NCBI RefSeq assembly: GCF_003029735.1 | Contig: NZ_KZ686269.1 | Location: 186,001 to 250,000, forward strand | Source of the DNA: Pedobacter yulinensis | GTDB taxonomy: Bacteria; Bacteroidota; Bacteroidia; Sphingobacteriales; Sphingobacteriaceae | Direction: 5' to 3' | Length of the DNA stretch: 64,000 nt | Part shown: positions 27,835 through 36,682 of the stretch, piece by piece | Layout of the letters: every line of letters starts with the position of its first letter | Numbering within the stretch: position 1 is the first letter of the stretch | Translations under genes and position numbers: made by a program | Notes under the pieces: model-generated | The model's input: only the letters and a program-made list of their open reading frames with translations | Told to the model about the DNA's origin: nothing | Databases searched by the model: none

Positions 27835-28640
27835 AACCGCTGGGCCAAAAGCGTGCTGTAATACTGCGCAGGAAGTTCGTTGAGCAGGTCGAGGTCAATT
27901 CCGGACTGTTCGGGAAGAAAAAAATGCCTGTTTACGAAATATTTACCTACACAAGACCAGGCGGCATCATCTTCATGAACAATTCCGCAGAGGTAAACAA
28001 CGGTTTCGGGTGCCAGGTCCAGGCTGTCAATGAGCAGCAGTAAATAATAGTTCAGTTCTTCCGGGCCCTCAACTTCATAGGTCTGGAAAAATACGGGCAG
28101 GCCGTCTTTATGGTATAAGAACGAAACGTGCCGGGGCGTAAAATCGAGCAGCAGGGCATGGTGCTGCAGGTGCCGTGTCATTTTGAGTGCAGGTGAGGCG
28201 AGTGGCAGGAGCTCGGCCGCCTCAAGCTGGTTCACGAAGCGCTCAACCTTTGCAGGGACCGTAAAGACGGTATTGAAGACGTCTTCGTGGTGGCTGTGGA
28301 GCGCTTCGCCATCAGTGAACCTGAAGTATTTGGCATAAGCTGTCGGATCGTCGGCTAAAAGTGCGGGCGGGACGAAAATGATGTTGTCGGTCTGAGCGGC
28401 TACGACGACCCGTGCAAAGGGCAGTGCGAAGACCGGGTCGTTCGCCAGGGCGCTGAGTGCGTCGGCAGCGCCATCGCTGCATTCCGGCCGATCAAACAGG
28501 GCTTTCAGCAATTCGCCACCCTCGCCGATCACCGCATACGAGAACGAATGTTCGGTAATGCGGACCAGCAGTTCATCGGCCGCTTCGCGGCGGCCCTGAA
28601 AGTCGGGGGTGGAAAGAAAGATGCTGTTGTTGCTGTTCAT
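27822..28640 (-). CDS. DUF3822 family protein
   Basis: 272-residue protein of unknown function, known in Bacteroidota next to rsmD. The sequence suggests an actin/hexokinase-like ATPase fold (HALLLDFTPRHVSFLYHKDG, then a partner strand YEVEGPEELNYYLLLLIDSL), but this is inference. Start ATG 28640 (MNSNNSIFLSTPDFQG) sits 5 bp after a perfect TACTTTTG -7 box on the minus strand (28646-28653), so the mRNA probably has no leader; a longer reading to 28748 crosses that box and is rejected. Forms an operon with rsmD and probably coaD. Confidence 0.82.
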   Translation of the reverse strand: MNSNNSIFLSTPDFQGRREAADELLVRITEHSFSYAVIGEGGELLKALFDRPECSDGAADALSALANDPVFALPFARVVVAAQTDNIIFVPPALLADDPTAYAKYFRFTDGEALHSHHEDVFNTVFTVPAKVERFVNQLEAAELLPLASPALKMTRHLQHHALLLDFTPRHVSFLYHKDGLPVFFQTYEVEGPEELNYYLLLLIDSLDLAPETVVYLCGIVHEDDAAWSCVGKYFVNRHFFLPEQSGIDLDLLNELPAQYYSTLLAQRLCGS

Positions 28641-28645
28641 CCCAG

Positions 28646-28653
28646 CAAAAGTA
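28646..28653 (-). promoter_or_regulatory. -7 promoter box of the DUF3822-rsmD-coaD operon
   Basis: TACTTTTG on the minus strand, full match to TAnnTTTG, 5 bp from the ATG at 28640. Confidence 0.55.
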
Positions 28654-28793
28654 GAACTTTTTTTAATAAACGGGTCTGCGTCAATTTTACCGCCGGCCGA
28701 CCTGAAGGCCGTCTGAAAGAGGAATACAATTGTTACCTTTATGCTCAAAAACCGGCAGCAAGAGGCCGGTTCACTTACAGCATACGCATTTAT

Positions 28794-29936
28794 ATGAAAT
28801 ACAGGTCTACGTACGAAGCGGCGGCAACAGTATCAGAAGTAGTAGAAAAACATTTTTCCCGTCATATCGGGGCGGCGAACGACAGCGGCGAACAGGGGGT
28901 TGCGCCTTTGCCCGACCGCAAGTCGATCGAAAGCATGATCGATGCTGCTTTCTGGGCCAGTTTGCGCCGGGAAGAAGGCCATTCACCCAAGATCTCACTG
29001 GCCTACCTGCCGCCAGACAAAGCCATGGGCGCACTCATATTTCAGCATGCGCTGCCGCTAACCCCAACCTTGCTGACCAAAATCGCGCCGGGTGTGGAAC
29101 GGGCGGGCATACACCTGGGCATCTGGAAATTTGAAGACGAACTGATGATCTGGGGCACGACACAGATCATTCCTAATTTCTGTTTCGTCCTGGACGTATC
29201 AGAGCCGGCTTTGCTGGTTATTAAACACCGCCGGATATCGGGTTTCGGTAAATTTACGAATGTTGCTGTTTTGAAGGGCGACCAGGTTAAAGTGGTCGAC
29301 GAGCGGATTGCATCGCTGCCCGACTCACCGCCGCTGGTCAAATCCTTGCTTGACCAGGCAGGGGTATCTTCCTGGAACGATCCCACGAACGTGCTGATTC
29401 AGCTGGCTGTATCCATGCGTGCCCATGGGCGCGGCGGCTCGCTGATCGTGGTCGATGCGGCCTCGGCCAGCTGGAGCGATTCGGTCATTAAACCCATGCA
29501 ATACGCGCTTGATCCGGCTTTCTGCGGCCTGGGCAAACTGATCAGGCAACAGGCTGGCAATGTGAGCGAGCTGTATTGGATCAGTGCGCTGCAGCGCGAA
29601 GTGGAGCACTTATCGGGCCTGACCGCGGTTGACGGTGCTACGCTGATCAACAGCAATTTCCAGTTGCTGGCCTTCGGCTCCAAACTGGGCCGGGCACAAG
29701 GCAAACCGCTGGTTGGCGATGTAGCGCTGATCGAGCCTGTGGTGGGTGGCGAACAGGTGGTGGTGCATCCCGGAAAAATTGGCGGCACCCGGCATTTCTC
29801 GGTAGCCCAGTTTGTGAACGACGAGCATCATGCGCTGGGGCTGGTTGCCTCTCAGGATGGCCATTTCACGGTCTTCACCTGGTCAGATACCCAGCAGCGG
29901 GTACTTGCACACCGCATTGATACCTTATTGCTGTAG
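28794..29936 (+). CDS. DACNV sensor plus diadenylate cyclase-like (DisA_N) domain protein
   Basis: 380 residues, no signal peptide. The N-terminal two thirds (MKYRSTYEAAATVSEVVEKH onward, with SIESMIDAAFWASLRREEG) match the DACNV sensor domain described with predicted nucleotide-second-messenger systems. The C-terminal part (about residue 265 to the end) looks like a diadenylate cyclase domain: LTAVDGATLINSNFQLLAFG carries the DGA motif and GGTRHFSVAQF carries the GTRH part of the RHR motif. The third residue of RHR is Phe, not Arg, so catalysis is uncertain. The product, if any, would be c-di-AMP or a related dinucleotide. Stop is 2 bp before the RecD-like helicase start, so the two are co-transcribed. 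ATG 28794 is chosen; the longer frame upstream overlaps the divergent DUF3822 gene. Confidence 0.72.
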   Translation: MKYRSTYEAAATVSEVVEKHFSRHIGAANDSGEQGVAPLPDRKSIESMIDAAFWASLRREEGHSPKISLAYLPPDKAMGALIFQHALPLTPTLLTKIAPGVERAGIHLGIWKFEDELMIWGTTQIIPNFCFVLDVSEPALLVIKHRRISGFGKFTNVAVLKGDQVKVVDERIASLPDSPPLVKSLLDQAGVSSWNDPTNVLIQLAVSMRAHGRGGSLIVVDAASASWSDSVIKPMQYALDPAFCGLGKLIRQQAGNVSELYWISALQREVEHLSGLTAVDGATLINSNFQLLAFGSKLGRAQGKPLVGDVALIEPVVGGEQVVVHPGKIGGTRHFSVAQFVNDEHHALGLVASQDGHFTVFTWSDTQQRVLAHRIDTLLL

Positions 29937-29938
29937 AC

Positions 29939-31357
29939 ATGAGTAAAGCCGCCCTCATTGCTGCCGCCTACCCTTTCACACCAACGGCCGAGCAGCTGAC
30001 CTTCTGCAGCGAAATGGCCGCTTTTTTGGACGAGCGCCCGCAAGACGGGTGTTTTGTGCTGCGCGGGTATGCCGGAACCGGTAAAACGACCTCTTTGTCT
30101 GCCCTGGTCCGGGCGCTGCGCAGTTTCGGGTTTAAGGCCGAGCTGCTGGCCCCGACAGGCCGCGCGGCTAAAGTCATGGGCAATTACTCAGGGCGCAAGG
30201 CCTTCACCATCCACAAACGCATTTACCGCAAGCGCTCTGCCGTGGGGCATGACCTGGCTTTCCAGCTTGCGCCCAACCTGGCGCAAGATACGCTGTTCAT
30301 TGTAGACGAGGCCTCGATGATTGCCGATGAGCGGAACGAACGCGGCAGTTCGCTGCTTGCCGATCTGCTCGAATTTGTCTACAACGACAAAAATTGCCTG
30401 CTTCTTTTCGTGGGCGACACCGGGCAGCTGCCACCCGTTGGCAGTGCCGAAAGCCCGGCTTTGCAGCCCAAATACCTGAAAGACCGCTATGACCTGCGGG
30501 TTCGCGGTGTTGAGCTGAAAGAAGTTTTGCGGCAGCAGAAACAATCGGGCATTTTGCGCAATGCCACACTGCTGCGCAATTTCATCAGGGGCAACAAAGT
30601 TGCCCTGCCACGCTTTGTGACCAAAGATTTCAGCGATATTTTCAGGATGACCGGACACCGGATGGTCGAGGGGCTTGAATATGCTTATCGTGAGTTTGGC
30701 GAAGAATCCACACTGGTGGTATGCCGCTCAAACAAATCGGCCAATACCTACAACAACCAGATCCGCGCACGGCTGCTGTACCGGGAAGAAGAGCTGACCG
30801 GGGGCGACCGCATCATGATTGTCAAGAATAATTACTTCTGGCTGCCCGAAAACGAAGAGGCAGCCTTTATTGCCAATGGCGATATGGCACGCATTATCCG
30901 GGTGCGGGGCGAAGAGGAAAGGTATGGCCTCCGGTTCATGGACGCACAGATCGAACTGAGCGATTTCCCGGCAGCAGGCATTGTGACCTGTAAGGTCATG
31001 CTTGACACGTTACAGGCCGAAACGCCAAGCCTGCCGTATGAGGCTGGCAAACGTTTGTACGAAGGTCTGCTCGAAGACTATGCGCACCTGGGCAGCCGGG
31101 CTGCGGTGATGCGTGCCATTAAGGAAGATCCCTTTTACAACGCCTTGCAGATCAAGTTTTCTTATGCCGTAACCTGTCACAAAGCGCAGGGTGGCCAGTG
31201 GGATGCGGTGTTTGTGGACCAGGGTTACCTGACTGAAGAAATGATCGATCTCGACTTTCTGCGGTGGCTCTATACCGCCATTACCAGGGCCAGGAAACAG
31301 CTTTACCTGGTGAATTTTGCCCCGAATTTCTTTGGCCAGGCGGCTGAAGAATTTTGA
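29939..31357 (+). CDS. RecD-like ATP-dependent DNA helicase (SF1B)
   Basis: 472-residue superfamily 1 helicase of the RecD2/Dda type without nuclease domain. Walker A is RGYAGTGKTTSLSALV (about residues 41-56); motif Ia is LLAPTGRAAKVM; Walker B is LFIVDEASMIAD; motif III is LLFVGDTGQLPPVG. Motif V/VI lie in the C-terminal UvrD_C_2 domain (YAVTCHKAQGGQWDAVFVD, LYTAITRARKQLYLV). It unwinds DNA 5' to 3' in characterised relatives. Starts 2 bp after the DACNV/DAC gene, which suggests a functional link between a nucleotide signal and DNA processing. Confidence 0.9.
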   Translation: MSKAALIAAAYPFTPTAEQLTFCSEMAAFLDERPQDGCFVLRGYAGTGKTTSLSALVRALRSFGFKAELLAPTGRAAKVMGNYSGRKAFTIHKRIYRKRSAVGHDLAFQLAPNLAQDTLFIVDEASMIADERNERGSSLLADLLEFVYNDKNCLLLFVGDTGQLPPVGSAESPALQPKYLKDRYDLRVRGVELKEVLRQQKQSGILRNATLLRNFIRGNKVALPRFVTKDFSDIFRMTGHRMVEGLEYAYREFGEESTLVVCRSNKSANTYNNQIRARLLYREEELTGGDRIMIVKNNYFWLPENEEAAFIANGDMARIIRVRGEEERYGLRFMDAQIELSDFPAAGIVTCKVMLDTLQAETPSLPYEAGKRLYEGLLEDYAHLGSRAAVMRAIKEDPFYNALQIKFSYAVTCHKAQGGQWDAVFVDQGYLTEEMIDLDFLRWLYTAITRARKQLYLVNFAPNFFGQAAEEF

Positions 31358-31630
31358 CCGGCTGATGCCTGGGGCGTCGCTGTGCAGCCTGGCAGCACTG
31401 TCTTTGCCGGCTAAACCGGATCGCAGCGGCAGCCCCGGGGTACGAGGGCTACAGCGAAGAGCAGAACGGCCTTTAAGTGCTGCACTGACCGTGCTTTTCC
31501 ATAACAGGTAATTCAGTATCTTCTTGTCTTGCAGGTGGTAACATGAGGTGGCGCTTTGCCCTGCACCATGTTGTTTGGTTTCGGTATATTTGGGTACTTC
31601 GCGGGTCGCCAATCGCCCCCGGGGTTCCAT

Positions 31631-32314
31631 ATGGACTTCGCTTATTTTTTTAAGAACAAGATCAGGGTAGCCCTGCTGTTGTTTTGTGTGATGGGGTGTC
31701 TTCTGCTGATCAGGATCCTGGAAGACAAGAGTGTAAAAAGCATCAACGAGTCTTTTGTCTCGCTGTATAAAGACCGGCTGGTGCCGGCTACAGACCTGTT
31801 TTTTGTGGGCGAACAACTGCATGCCAAAGAACGGGCGCTGAGTCATGCGCTGCTGTACGACAGCCAGGGGGCAGTGGCCGATCCGGGACCTCAACTGGCC
31901 AGGAGCAACGGCATCCTGGACTCGCTGGTAACCAAATATAGCCGCACCTACCTGGTAAAGACCGAAAAACAGCAACTCGCACTTTTCAGGGAGCAGCTGC
32001 GGCGCGAAAGGCAGGCCGAGACTTCGGTGCTGGCGCTGTACCGCTCGGGAGAACGGCGGGCGGCGCTGCAGTTGTACGAGGCGGAGGCACGGGAACATGC
32101 GCGTCAGACCAACCTGCACCTTGCCAAACTGATTTCCATTCAGCATGCCGTGGCCGACGAACTGCTGGCCGGCAGCGATGTGTTTGTTTCGGGCACCAAA
32201 CTGTATTCATTCGTGCAGACGGCGCTGGCCATCCTGATCGGTGCGGTGATCGTATCGCTGCTGTTTGCCTCCAAAACGGTTAACGTACAGCAGGATAAAT
32301 TTAAACTGAACTGA
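31631..32314 (+). CDS. Four-helix-bundle (MCP sensor-like) membrane protein
   Basis: 227 residues with a transmembrane segment at each end (about 9-30 and 193-215) and a helical extracytoplasmic domain between them. The pattern matches the four-helix-bundle sensor module of chemoreceptors (KSINESFVSLYKDRLVPATD onward). There is no HAMP, kinase or signalling domain after the second segment, only about a dozen cytoplasmic residues, so it cannot signal by itself in the usual way. Start ATG 31631 is preferred over a longer frame from 31556. Stand-alone gene; function unknown. Confidence 0.72.
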   Translation: MDFAYFFKNKIRVALLLFCVMGCLLLIRILEDKSVKSINESFVSLYKDRLVPATDLFFVGEQLHAKERALSHALLYDSQGAVADPGPQLARSNGILDSLVTKYSRTYLVKTEKQQLALFREQLRRERQAETSVLALYRSGERRAALQLYEAEAREHARQTNLHLAKLISIQHAVADELLAGSDVFVSGTKLYSFVQTALAILIGAVIVSLLFASKTVNVQQDKFKLN

Positions 32315-32462
32315 TATTCCCAGGGGTTTTAAAATTGCAGAAAACCTTTTGCGGTTACAGGTGTTTTTATAGCAGAGTTTTCATAAGGTTTTTGAGGTTT
32401 CGGGCTCTTCATTTTGAAGGCCCGGAATCAGACGATTAACCTCGACCGTTTTGAAGCTCCTG

Positions 32463-32492
32463 AAGGAAGGTTTTTTAAGCCTTCCTTTTTTT
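32463..32492 (+). terminator. Intrinsic terminator upstream of mnmE
   Basis: Eight-pair stem AAGGAAGG/CCTTCCTT, loop TTTTTTAAG, then a T tract. The T tract runs into the -33 element of the mnmE promoter. It probably ends transcription from the gene ending at 32314. Confidence 0.7.
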
Positions 32493-32521
32493 GTTGCCCG
32501 TCCGGGAAAGCCGTACTTTTG
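32490..32521 (+). promoter_or_regulatory. mnmE promoter, full consensus
   Basis: TTTG (32490-32493), 20 bp, TACTTTTG (32514-32521), then 16 bp to the ATG. It matches TTTG-N19-21-TAnnTTTG completely. Confidence 0.65.
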
Positions 32522-32537
32522 TCTTTTATTTCAGCAC

Positions 32538-33896
32538 ATGACCGATACAGATACCATTGTTGCCTTGTCTACGCCGCCCGGAAGCGGTGCAATTGGCGTA
32601 ATTCGCCTTTCAGGAACACAGGCCATATCTATTGTAAGCAGGGTATTTAAAGGCAAAGAGCTGGAAGCACAGGAAACGCATACGCTGCATTTCGGGCTCA
32701 TTACCGATGGCAACATTGTGCTGGACGAAGTGGTGGTTGGTTTATACAAAACGCCGCGCTCGTACACGCGCGAAAATGTGGCCGAGATCAGCTGTCACGG
32801 CTCGAATTATATCATTCAGCAGATCATCCAGCTGCTGATCAGGAAGGGTGCGCGTGCGGCCAGGCCGGGTGAGTTTACCCTGCGGGCTTTTCTCAACGGT
32901 GGTATGGACCTGAGCAGGGCAGAGGCGGTGGCCGACCTCATTGCTTCGAACAGCAAAGCCTCGCATGAGGTGGCCATGCAGCAGATGCGCGGCGGATTTT
33001 CCAAAGAACTGGCCGCGCTCCGCGATCAGCTGATCCATTTTGCCTCCATGATTGAGCTGGAGCTGGATTTTGGCGAAGAGGATGTGGAATTTGCCAACCG
33101 TGGGCAGTTGAAGCAGCTTATTCTGCAGATCGGTGCTGTGCTGGACCGTTTGATTGCCTCCTTTGAAACCGGCAACGTGCTGAAAAACGGTGTGCCGGTG
33201 GTCATTGCCGGCAAACCAAACGTGGGCAAATCGACCCTGCTGAATGCCTTGCTGAACGAGGAGCGGGCCATTGTGTCTGACATTGCCGGCACCACGCGCG
33301 ATACGATCGAAGACGAGCTGAACATTGGTGGCGTGCTGTTCCGCTTTATTGATACCGCGGGCATCCGCGAAACCGCCGACCTGATCGAAGCGCAGGGGGT
33401 AGCCCGCACGCGCGAAAAAATGAAGCAGGCACGCCTGATCATTTACATGGCCGATGCCCTGCAGCAACCGGCTGAGATACGCGCGCAACTGGAGGAACTG
33501 CAGGCGCTGGACATTCCGCACCTGGTGCTGATCAACAAGGCCGACCTGCTTGGCGCGGAAGGCAAAGAAGCTTTTGCCGGCATCGATGCTTTTTTCCTTT
33601 CGGCGAAGGAAGGCAAGGGTGTAGAGGACCTGAAAAAAGTGCTGCTGGAGAAAGTAAACCTGCACCGCATCAATACCGACGAGACGCTGGTGACCAACAT
33701 TAGGCATGTAGAAGCCCTGAAAAACACCTCGGCGGCGCTGGAGCGGGTGCTGCAGCACATTGATGCACCGGTCGCTTCAGATTTCCTTGCCATGGACATC
33801 CGGCAGGCCCTGCACTACCTCGGTGAGATTACCGGGACGGTAACCACAGACGATTTGCTGGAGAATATTTTTAGTAAGTTTTGTATTGGGAAGTAA
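32538..33896 (+). CDS. mnmE: tRNA uridine-5-carboxymethylaminomethyl(34) synthesis GTPase
   Basis: With MnmG it makes the cmnm5 modification of the tRNA wobble uridine. Order: tetrahydrofolate-binding N-terminal domain (starts TDTDTIVALSTPPGSGAIGV), a helical domain split around the G domain, G1 GKPNVGKSTLLNALL, G2/G3 DIAGTTRDTIED and DTAG, G4 NKAD, and the C-terminal FCIGK with the catalytic Cys. 452 residues, normal. ATG 32538 fits the family N-terminus; the longer frame from 32451 runs through the terminator and promoter. Confidence 0.97.
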   Translation: MTDTDTIVALSTPPGSGAIGVIRLSGTQAISIVSRVFKGKELEAQETHTLHFGLITDGNIVLDEVVVGLYKTPRSYTRENVAEISCHGSNYIIQQIIQLLIRKGARAARPGEFTLRAFLNGGMDLSRAEAVADLIASNSKASHEVAMQQMRGGFSKELAALRDQLIHFASMIELELDFGEEDVEFANRGQLKQLILQIGAVLDRLIASFETGNVLKNGVPVVIAGKPNVGKSTLLNALLNEERAIVSDIAGTTRDTIEDELNIGGVLFRFIDTAGIRETADLIEAQGVARTREKMKQARLIIYMADALQQPAEIRAQLEELQALDIPHLVLINKADLLGAEGKEAFAGIDAFFLSAKEGKGVEDLKKVLLEKVNLHRINTDETLVTNIRHVEALKNTSAALERVLQHIDAPVASDFLAMDIRQALHYLGEITGTVTTDDLLENIFSKFCIGK

Positions 33897-34150
33897 ACCA
33901 TCAAAATAATACAAACTTACATCTAACAAAATCAAGGTAATCCGCTTAATTTTAGCTAGTTATGTGGATTTCTCTTTGCGGAGCTTTGCGAAATTCAGGA
34001 TCTGTTTTGCATGGTTTTGTTCCTTATTTGTTCCTTTTTAGCCGGTTTGTTCCCTCTGTCTCCAACCTCCCAAAACGACTACACATGAAACCATTTCGGC
34101 TACGCTCATGCTGCCCGCTATAAGGATCTTTGTGTTGTAAAAAGATCTAC
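33897..34150. other. Junction after mnmE, possible integration scar
   Basis: No gene. It contains three direct copies of TTTGTTCC at 34016-34023, 34027-34034 and 34046-34053. The preceding mnmE end (TTTTGTATTGGGAAGTAA) resembles the attB core used by SGI1-type elements in enterobacteria. No integrase gene and no second copy of the core was found in the window, so an integrated element is not shown, only suggested. Confidence 0.35.
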
Positions 34151-34891
34151 ATGGAAAATTTAATAGCAGGGAAAGTAGTTGTCATTACCGGTGCCAGCAG
34201 CGGTATCGGCAAAGCAACCGCCGAAACATTGGCCGCTTCGGGTGCGAAAGTTGTTCTGGGTGCGCGCCGCGCCGAAAAATTGAAGCACCTTGTTCAATCG
34301 ATTACTGACCATGGTGGCCAGGCTGCTTACGCAGAAACGGATGTAACCAACCTTAAAGACCTTGAGGCTTTGGTGGCTTTGGCTGTTGCGCGTTTTGGCC
34401 GGCTGGATGTTCTGGTCAACAATGCCGGTGTAGCGCACTTACAGCTCATGGAAGAAATGGATGTGGAAGGCTGGGAGCAAATGATCGATGTAAATATCAA
34501 GGGCACACTTTACGGCATAGCCGCCGCCATGCCTGAATTTGTTAAAAACGGGTCGGGGCATTTTGTAAATGTGATCTCAACAGCCGGCATCCTGATCGTG
34601 CCCACCATGGGTGTTTATGCCGGAACAAAGAATGCCGTACGCACAATCAGTGAAGCGCTTCGTCAGGAATCTAAGGGACGGTGGCGGGTAACCGGCATTT
34701 CACCGGGTTACGTAGCAACGGAATTTTTAAGCAATATCAAGAGTGAAGCAATACGTGCAACCCACCAGGAAATCGCAGATCAGATTTCCATATCTCCGGA
34801 GTCGATCGCGGAGGCTGTCGTTTATGCCATTGGTCAAACACCTGATATCGATGTGGGCGATATCGTCATCAGACCTACCGTTCAGGGATAA
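34151..34891 (+). CDS. SDR family NAD(P)-dependent oxidoreductase
   Basis: Classical short-chain dehydrogenase, 246 residues. The cofactor motif TGASSGIG is near residue 14, NNAG is near residue 94, the catalytic Ser is in NVISTAG and the YxxxK pair is in YAGTKNA. GARRAEKL after the second strand, with Arg, suggests NADPH preference. Substrate unknown. The next gene is an AraC regulator 29 bp downstream on the same strand, a frequent pairing in this phylum, and both are probably co-transcribed. Confidence 0.88.
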   Translation: MENLIAGKVVVITGASSGIGKATAETLAASGAKVVLGARRAEKLKHLVQSITDHGGQAAYAETDVTNLKDLEALVALAVARFGRLDVLVNNAGVAHLQLMEEMDVEGWEQMIDVNIKGTLYGIAAAMPEFVKNGSGHFVNVISTAGILIVPTMGVYAGTKNAVRTISEALRQESKGRWRVTGISPGYVATEFLSNIKSEAIRATHQEIADQISISPESIAEAVVYAIGQTPDIDVGDIVIRPTVQG

Positions 34892-34920
34892 TGCGTATAT
34901 TTAGTTATTAGAATTTAAGC

Positions 34921-35829
34921 TTGCTTCACACACTGAATTTCGATACCATAACTGATCTTTTCCAGTTTATGGGGCTTGGCGCGCCGGCCCATCCACTGAT
35001 CGCGCTGTTAAATTATGATGCGGTTCAGGTCGACCTGCACAACGCGGGTATTGGTGTCACGCTGGATTTTTACAAAATAACTTTCAAAAAGGATTTTAAC
35101 GGCAGCATGAGGTATGGCCCTGGCAGCTATATTTTCAAGGAAGGTGGGATGGCTTTCCTCGCCCCGGGTCAGATTGTGCAAATGACGGCCGAGCCGGGCG
35201 ACTACCAGGGCTATGCGTTATATTTTCATCCTGATCTGCTGGCTAACCATGATCTGGCACAACGCATTCATCGCTACGGATTTTTCGATTATTCTGTAGC
35301 AGAAGCCTTATTTCTGTCGGCAGACGAAAAACTCACTATGGAAGGACTTTTTCAATCCATTGATGTGGAGTTGCATAACCATATCGATCAGTTTAGTGAC
35401 GATGTATTGGTCTCTCAACTGGACCTGTTGCTCAACCATAGCAACCGGTTTTACAGTCGGCAGTTTCAGACAAGACAGGGTATTTATCATGAACTGATCG
35501 TGAGGATGGGCGAGCGGCTTGCCGAGCGACTTGACGAGGCTGTCATCAAGGGATTACCTTCACCGCAGGATCTCGCTATCCATCTGAATGTATCCCAGCG
35601 TTATCTTTCCGATATGCTCACGTCTCTGACAGGAAAAACAACGCAGCAGCATATTCATCTTGCACTGATAAACAAAGCGAAAGTACTGTTGAACCATACC
35701 AGCCTGACAACTGCCGAGATCGCCTATCAACTGGGATTCGAACATCCCCAGTCTTTCAATAAACTGTTTAAACAGCGAACCAATGTATCGCCGGCACAGT
35801 ACAGGCGGCAACAAATCGGTGCGCATTAG
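34921..35829 (+). CDS. AraC family transcriptional regulator
   Basis: 302 residues: N-terminal cupin-like effector domain (about 1-180) and C-terminal AraC DNA-binding domain with two helix-turn-helix units (SQRYLSDMLTSLTGKTTQQHI and TTAEIAYQLGFEHPQSFNKLFK). The start is TTG at 34921; a TAG 14 bp upstream closes the frame and the first ATG (34969) would remove 16 residues that read DTITDLFQFMGL, conserved in style among relatives. Likely controls the adjacent SDR gene. Confidence 0.88.
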   Translation: MLHTLNFDTITDLFQFMGLGAPAHPLIALLNYDAVQVDLHNAGIGVTLDFYKITFKKDFNGSMRYGPGSYIFKEGGMAFLAPGQIVQMTAEPGDYQGYALYFHPDLLANHDLAQRIHRYGFFDYSVAEALFLSADEKLTMEGLFQSIDVELHNHIDQFSDDVLVSQLDLLLNHSNRFYSRQFQTRQGIYHELIVRMGERLAERLDEAVIKGLPSPQDLAIHLNVSQRYLSDMLTSLTGKTTQQHIHLALINKAKVLLNHTSLTTAEIAYQLGFEHPQSFNKLFKQRTNVSPAQYRRQQIGAH

Positions 35830-36133
35830 AAGGCCGCGCGTTGCTACGCTTGCGATCCAATCTTCTGAGATCTTCATTCACTGAATTGATTCCGCCCGAA
35901 CCAAAAAGTTTAGCTACCCGGCCGGGAAGTTATCCCACTGACTTGTTTCGATCAGGAAGGAATGCCCCAGATGGCCTGAGAAACGCCGGGTTCTGCGCCA
36001 TGGTCCTCATTCTCGGTTCCTTACTCCTGATTCTATTTTGGCGCATAAAGTCAATTGTTTGGCGCGGAATGACAACGGGTACCTGCTGATTTCAAAATAT
36101 CTTTACAGACCAAAATCAACATAAGCGCCAACA
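35830..36133. other. Intergenic region between AraC and SnoaL-like genes
   Basis: No gene seen. It contains TTTGGCGC twice (about 36039 and 36058), and TATCTTTA around 36099, a near-consensus -7 box for the following gene. Nothing else recognisable. Confidence 0.3.
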
Positions 36134-36535
36134 ATGAGTAATACGCACGCAATAACGAAAGACTTTCTGCACTATTTACAACAACGAAACCTGGAAAAGC
36201 TGATGAACCTTTTCGCAGACGAGGTGAAGTGGGAGATTCCCGGCGACGTAACCAATATAAAATGGCTGGGCGTAAGAAAAAATAAACCAGAAATCCGCGA
36301 CTTTTTCGAGATGCTATGGAAAGAGACGGAACCTGTTTCAGGTGAAATTGCAACGATCCTGTATGATGATCATAACGTCATCATAAAGGGCGCCTTTACT
36401 ACCAGGATGTTAAAAACAGGAAAAGTTGTGAGTTCTTTATTTTTTATTCATTTCACAGTCCTCGGAGATAAAATCGTTGAATATACCTTGTTGGAAGACA
36501 GTTATGCCGTTTCACAGGCGTTACTGGATATTTGA
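36134..36535 (+). CDS. Nuclear transport factor 2 / SnoaL-like domain protein
   Basis: 133-residue single-domain protein of the NTF2-like cone fold: N-terminal helices (ITKDFLHYLQQRNLEKLMNL), FADEVKWEIPG, KNKPEIRDFFEML and the final strands IVEYTLLEDSYAV. Such proteins are enzymes (isomerase, cyclase) or binding modules, and are often annotated only as SnoaL-like. No neighbour points to a substrate. Complete gene with normal start. Confidence 0.8.
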   Translation: MSNTHAITKDFLHYLQQRNLEKLMNLFADEVKWEIPGDVTNIKWLGVRKNKPEIRDFFEMLWKETEPVSGEIATILYDDHNVIIKGAFTTRMLKTGKVVSSLFFIHFTVLGDKIVEYTLLEDSYAVSQALLDI

Positions 36536-36682
36536 GCCGCAAATATGGCAATTTCGCTTGCTCGCACAGAGAGCCGTTATGCTCAGGGGCAGTCGGCATC
36601 CTGAGCACAACCCTGATAAAATGATCAACCCTGGTATCTTACACCATTTTATTGTATGACAACACAGGCACAGAGCAAGTCG

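Noticed and set aside
31010..32146. 378-codon open frame on the minus strand
   Set aside because: It lies antisense over the helicase 3' end and the four-helix-bundle gene, has His/Gln/Arg-rich low-information sequence and no family resemblance; it is a by-product of GC-biased third positions.
32742..33758. 338-codon open frame on the minus strand
   Set aside because: Antisense to mnmE, whose reading is certain; the product is rich in His, Gln and Phe as expected from a shadow frame.
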